Below are positions 21,844 through 25,351 of a stretch of 25,351 nt of DNA, one piece after another. Made by a program: the position numbers and the translations under genes. Source of the DNA: Phoronis ovalis (Eukaryota; Phoronida; Phoronidae); the NCBI GenBank assembly GCA_028565635.1, contig JAOXYB010057167.1, positions 1-25,351 on the forward strand, read 5' to 3'. Each line of letters begins with the position of its first letter. Positions within the stretch are counted from its first letter, which is position 1. The notes under the pieces were generated by a model, which had not been told where the DNA came from, did not search any database, and worked only from the letters and a program-made list of their open reading frames with translations.

Positions 21844-22574
21844 CTAAAAAGTGTGAAATACTCATTTTAGTTTATATATATTGCATTATATTTGCAGAAT
21901 GGGGCTGATACTGGGTAAATATTTTGATACCAAGTAAAGATTTTGATTAAAGGGTATAAAGGCAATGATCACCTAATAAATTTAAAAAAAACAAAAGTTA
22001 AAATTCCCCCAAAAAGGGACTGAAAAGTCTAATGAAAATTAACGTAATTAGTTGTTTTGTTACCTAGACAGATTTCTTTTTACCAGAACTATCCAGTCTG
22101 ACAATCCAATTTATGTGTGTATTTTTCTTATATTAAATTAAAATGCATTTCCAAGTGGATGTTGCAGTCCAGACATCAAGTAGTAAGTAATATCTGTAAT
22201 ATATATTATACCTTTCCACGGCGAGTTTTCTTTGTTTACCACATGTCAAAGTAGTACTTTTTTAAAGCAAATACGTTTTCCTTAACTGGTACTTTCCGGC
22301 ACTAACAGTCTAACTATAATGCATTATGTTTCAAAAATTCAACAGATTAGTAAACCTTTGATAATTATATTTTCTTAAAAACCGCATTATGGAAAATTGT
22401 TTTAACAAGCAAATGCTTTTTACCAATCACTTGCCAGTATTGCAATTGTTTAACTTTAAATTTTTATTCCCAGTAAAAGCGTTGTCATTATACATATATA
22501 TACTTTTTATTCCAATAAAAGCATTGTCATTATACATATATTTATAATTTTTATGTCAAACATTTAAGACGTCT
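21844..22574. other. Non-coding stretch between two exon candidates
   Basis: Apart from the 42-bp tandem duplication near 22461-22543, I see no coding signal, RNA gene or mobile element. It could be an intron of the unidentified minus-strand gene or intergenic DNA. Confidence 0.4.
22461..22543. repeat. Two-copy tandem duplication, ~42 bp
   Basis: Copies at 22461-22500 and 22503-22543 share TTTTTATTCC, then GTAAAAGC or ATAAAAGC, then TTGTCATTATACATATAT. Each copy carries TTTATT, which is AATAAA on the minus strand. Either could serve as a distal poly(A) signal for a minus-strand transcript. Confidence 0.75.
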
Positions 22575-22815
22575 TCAATAATATTTTATATAAAACATTT
22601 TATAAACATAATATGCCTTTAGGGGGTCCACATTTGAACTTCGCAAACTATATGTAAATTGGCAGTGATTGGATTTAACTTCAACGGTACTATGTTTGAA
22701 ACAGTTTATAGGCTCCTTTGATAAGATTACTTGTGATTTAACTACTTTAACTACAACATCAGTGTTCCAGATACCAGCCTCAAGATCAGCCTTCATTCGG
22801 ATGCTGGACAAAAGA
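22575..22815 (-). CDS. Possible minus-strand exon, unrecognised
   Basis: An open frame follows a CCTTGCAG acceptor just above 22815 and reads LLSSIRMKADLEAGIWNTDV and on to NVDPLK, then turns AT-rich before a stop at 22575. The amino-acid composition is protein-like, but no good GT donor in a phase compatible with the 21843 exon is visible. The plus strand is also open here (22669-22854). It may be an exon of the same unknown gene, a degraded gene or chance. Confidence 0.2.
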
Positions 22816-23054
22816 CTGCAAGGCACATATGTGTGGTCACCCGAAGTTCATTAGGTCTGTGTTGCCTATTGGTGATTTATCACTACTCTAATTATCAGAT
22901 AGGGAGTGTCAAAACAGTTTAACACATCAGTGTCATTTCAAATTTTTGTGGTACTAATGAAGTTTTAAAATTATCCCCTTCTTGAGCTAAATAGTGTATA
23001 TGGTCCTACTTGCATGTTTATATAAACACTCCTAAACTACAAATAATTGCATAC

Positions 23055-23333
23055 TTTATATACTCAAATCGACTGCAAATCGAAAGGTTGCAGGTTCGAA
23101 TCCCACATGGGTCATTAGTGATTGTGTTCCTAAGCAAGGCACTGTATCCTCATTTGCTTCTCTCCACCCAGGTGTAAAATGGGTATCAGTGTTTATAACA
23201 TTGGGAAGTAACCTGTGATACACTAGTATCCTATCCAGCCAGAGTACACTCCGAGTCTCTAATTCGGTATAAACCCCGTCCTGATGGGCCAAATATGGTC
23301 CGGAACAGACTTTACTTTATTTTTATATACTCA
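23055..23333 (+). mobile_element. tRNA-derived SINE with target-site duplications
   Basis: The element body is 23067-23321, flanked by perfect 12-bp direct repeats TTTATATACTCA (23055-23066 and 23322-23333). The head keeps a tRNA-like T arm with B box GGTTCGAATCC (23093-23103). It starts within the anticodon region and lacks an A box, so it is 5'-truncated. The middle (GCAAGGCACTGTATCC to CCACCCAGGTGTAAAATGGG, about 23135-23182) resembles the conserved central domain of invertebrate SINEs described as Nin-DC/MetaSINE. The 3' tail is T-rich (TTTACTTTATT). The long minus-strand ORF inside it is a by-product. Confidence 0.85.
23316..23321 (-). terminator. Candidate CPOX poly(A) signal inside the SINE tail
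   Basis: TTTATT on the plus strand reads AATAAA for CPOX and lies 18 nt beyond the stop codon. It belongs to the 3' tail of the inserted SINE. Distal alternatives occur at 22506-22511 and 22463-22468. Confidence 0.3.
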
Positions 23334-23339
23334 CAAATA

Positions 23340-24850
<1,511 letters not shown>

Positions 24851-25351
24851 CTTTAAACAAAGTAGTTGTTACAAAAGCACATACACATGTCATATTTATA
24901 ATCACTGGAGTGAAACAGTTGAAAACTAGCGATATTCACATGATAGGACAATGTCCATCAAGTAACTATTTACCATACTACAGGTTCAGCTATTCCACCC
25001 TGCATTTATCTATCTAGTGTCTTCCAGTAAAGAATAGAGCAATGAAACTAGTTGCAGGCAAACACGATTTTTTTAAAAGCCTCTCAGTGTCATGCTTGAC
25101 GTTTAAACATAAATTACTTGATAGTAGGTGGCCTTGGGCCATTGTGAGATGTGATGTAACATTATGATAGCAACAATATTTCGGGAGTAAAACAAATGCA
25201 ACATTCATTACAAATACTAAAAAGCAAACTTATGAAATCTGTCAGTTTGTGACTGCACCCTGCACTGTATGACTCACAGGGTCCTGGTGCTTTAAAAAAT
25301 ATAAAACGAATAAAAAATATGAATTGAATAAAATAAATATATTTCCACTTC
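24851..25351. other. CPOX intron, continuing beyond the window
   Basis: I find no further CPOX exon and no other gene here. The short ORFs on both strands have no family motif. It is AT-rich sequence that continues past the window edge. Confidence 0.6.

Noticed and set aside
23056-23110. Possible tRNA gene
   Set aside because: Only the T-arm/B-box half is present, with no A box or acceptor stem pairing. It is the truncated SINE head.
23056-23292. Minus-strand ORF of 78 residues containing HVGFEPATFRFAVD
   Set aside because: It lies entirely within the SINE, and the peptide is the reverse reading of the tRNA-like B-box region, a common spurious ORF.

Overview
The window is animal nuclear DNA. 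It is AT-rich and gene-sparse, with GT-AG introns of about 0.2-1.7 kb, a tRNA-derived SINE, and two recognisable, broadly conserved animal genes. The SINE type and overall texture would suit a marine invertebrate (mollusc or other lophotrochozoan, or an invertebrate deuterostome). No species can be named from the sequence alone. There are no prokaryotic features, CRISPR arrays, or rRNA or tRNA genes that I can see.

Region 1-9827 holds no gene I can support. It contains a degenerate 19-bp minisatellite (1028-1214), a 35-bp tandem duplication, a GC-rich imperfect palindrome, one copy of a dispersed repeat, and four sites matching the TCF/LEF core. Region 9828-19896 (+) is a complete NOTUM gene, assembled here as 13 coding exons. 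They splice in frame to a predicted secreted protein of 570 residues. It has a signal peptide, a GSSAGG nucleophile motif (Ser214), Asp320 and His366. NOTUM is the extracellular carboxylesterase that removes the palmitoleate from Wnt proteins. This copy carries a very basic insert (residues 426-459) followed by a run of His doublets, both before the conserved Cys-rich C-terminus.

Region 19897 to about 21000 is the probable NOTUM 3' UTR, with two candidate poly(A) signals. Region 21533-21843 (-) is an unrecognised exon-like ORF with a good acceptor and a poly(A) signal 30 nt after its stop. Region 22575-22815 (-) is a weaker exon candidate. Region 23340-24850 (-) is the 3' half of a coproporphyrinogen-III oxidase gene (CPOX), four exons giving about 125 C-terminal residues. 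Its 5' exons lie beyond 25351. A 5'-truncated SINE with perfect 12-bp target-site duplications sits just downstream of the CPOX stop codon, in antisense orientation.

NOTUM (Wnt feedback inhibition, secreted) and CPOX (haem synthesis, mitochondrial) are convergent neighbours with no functional link evident. The most interesting items are the basic/His-rich insert and pocket substitutions in NOTUM, the duplicated splice donor of NOTUM exon 12, the CPOX-adjacent SINE, and the unidentified minus-strand exon.
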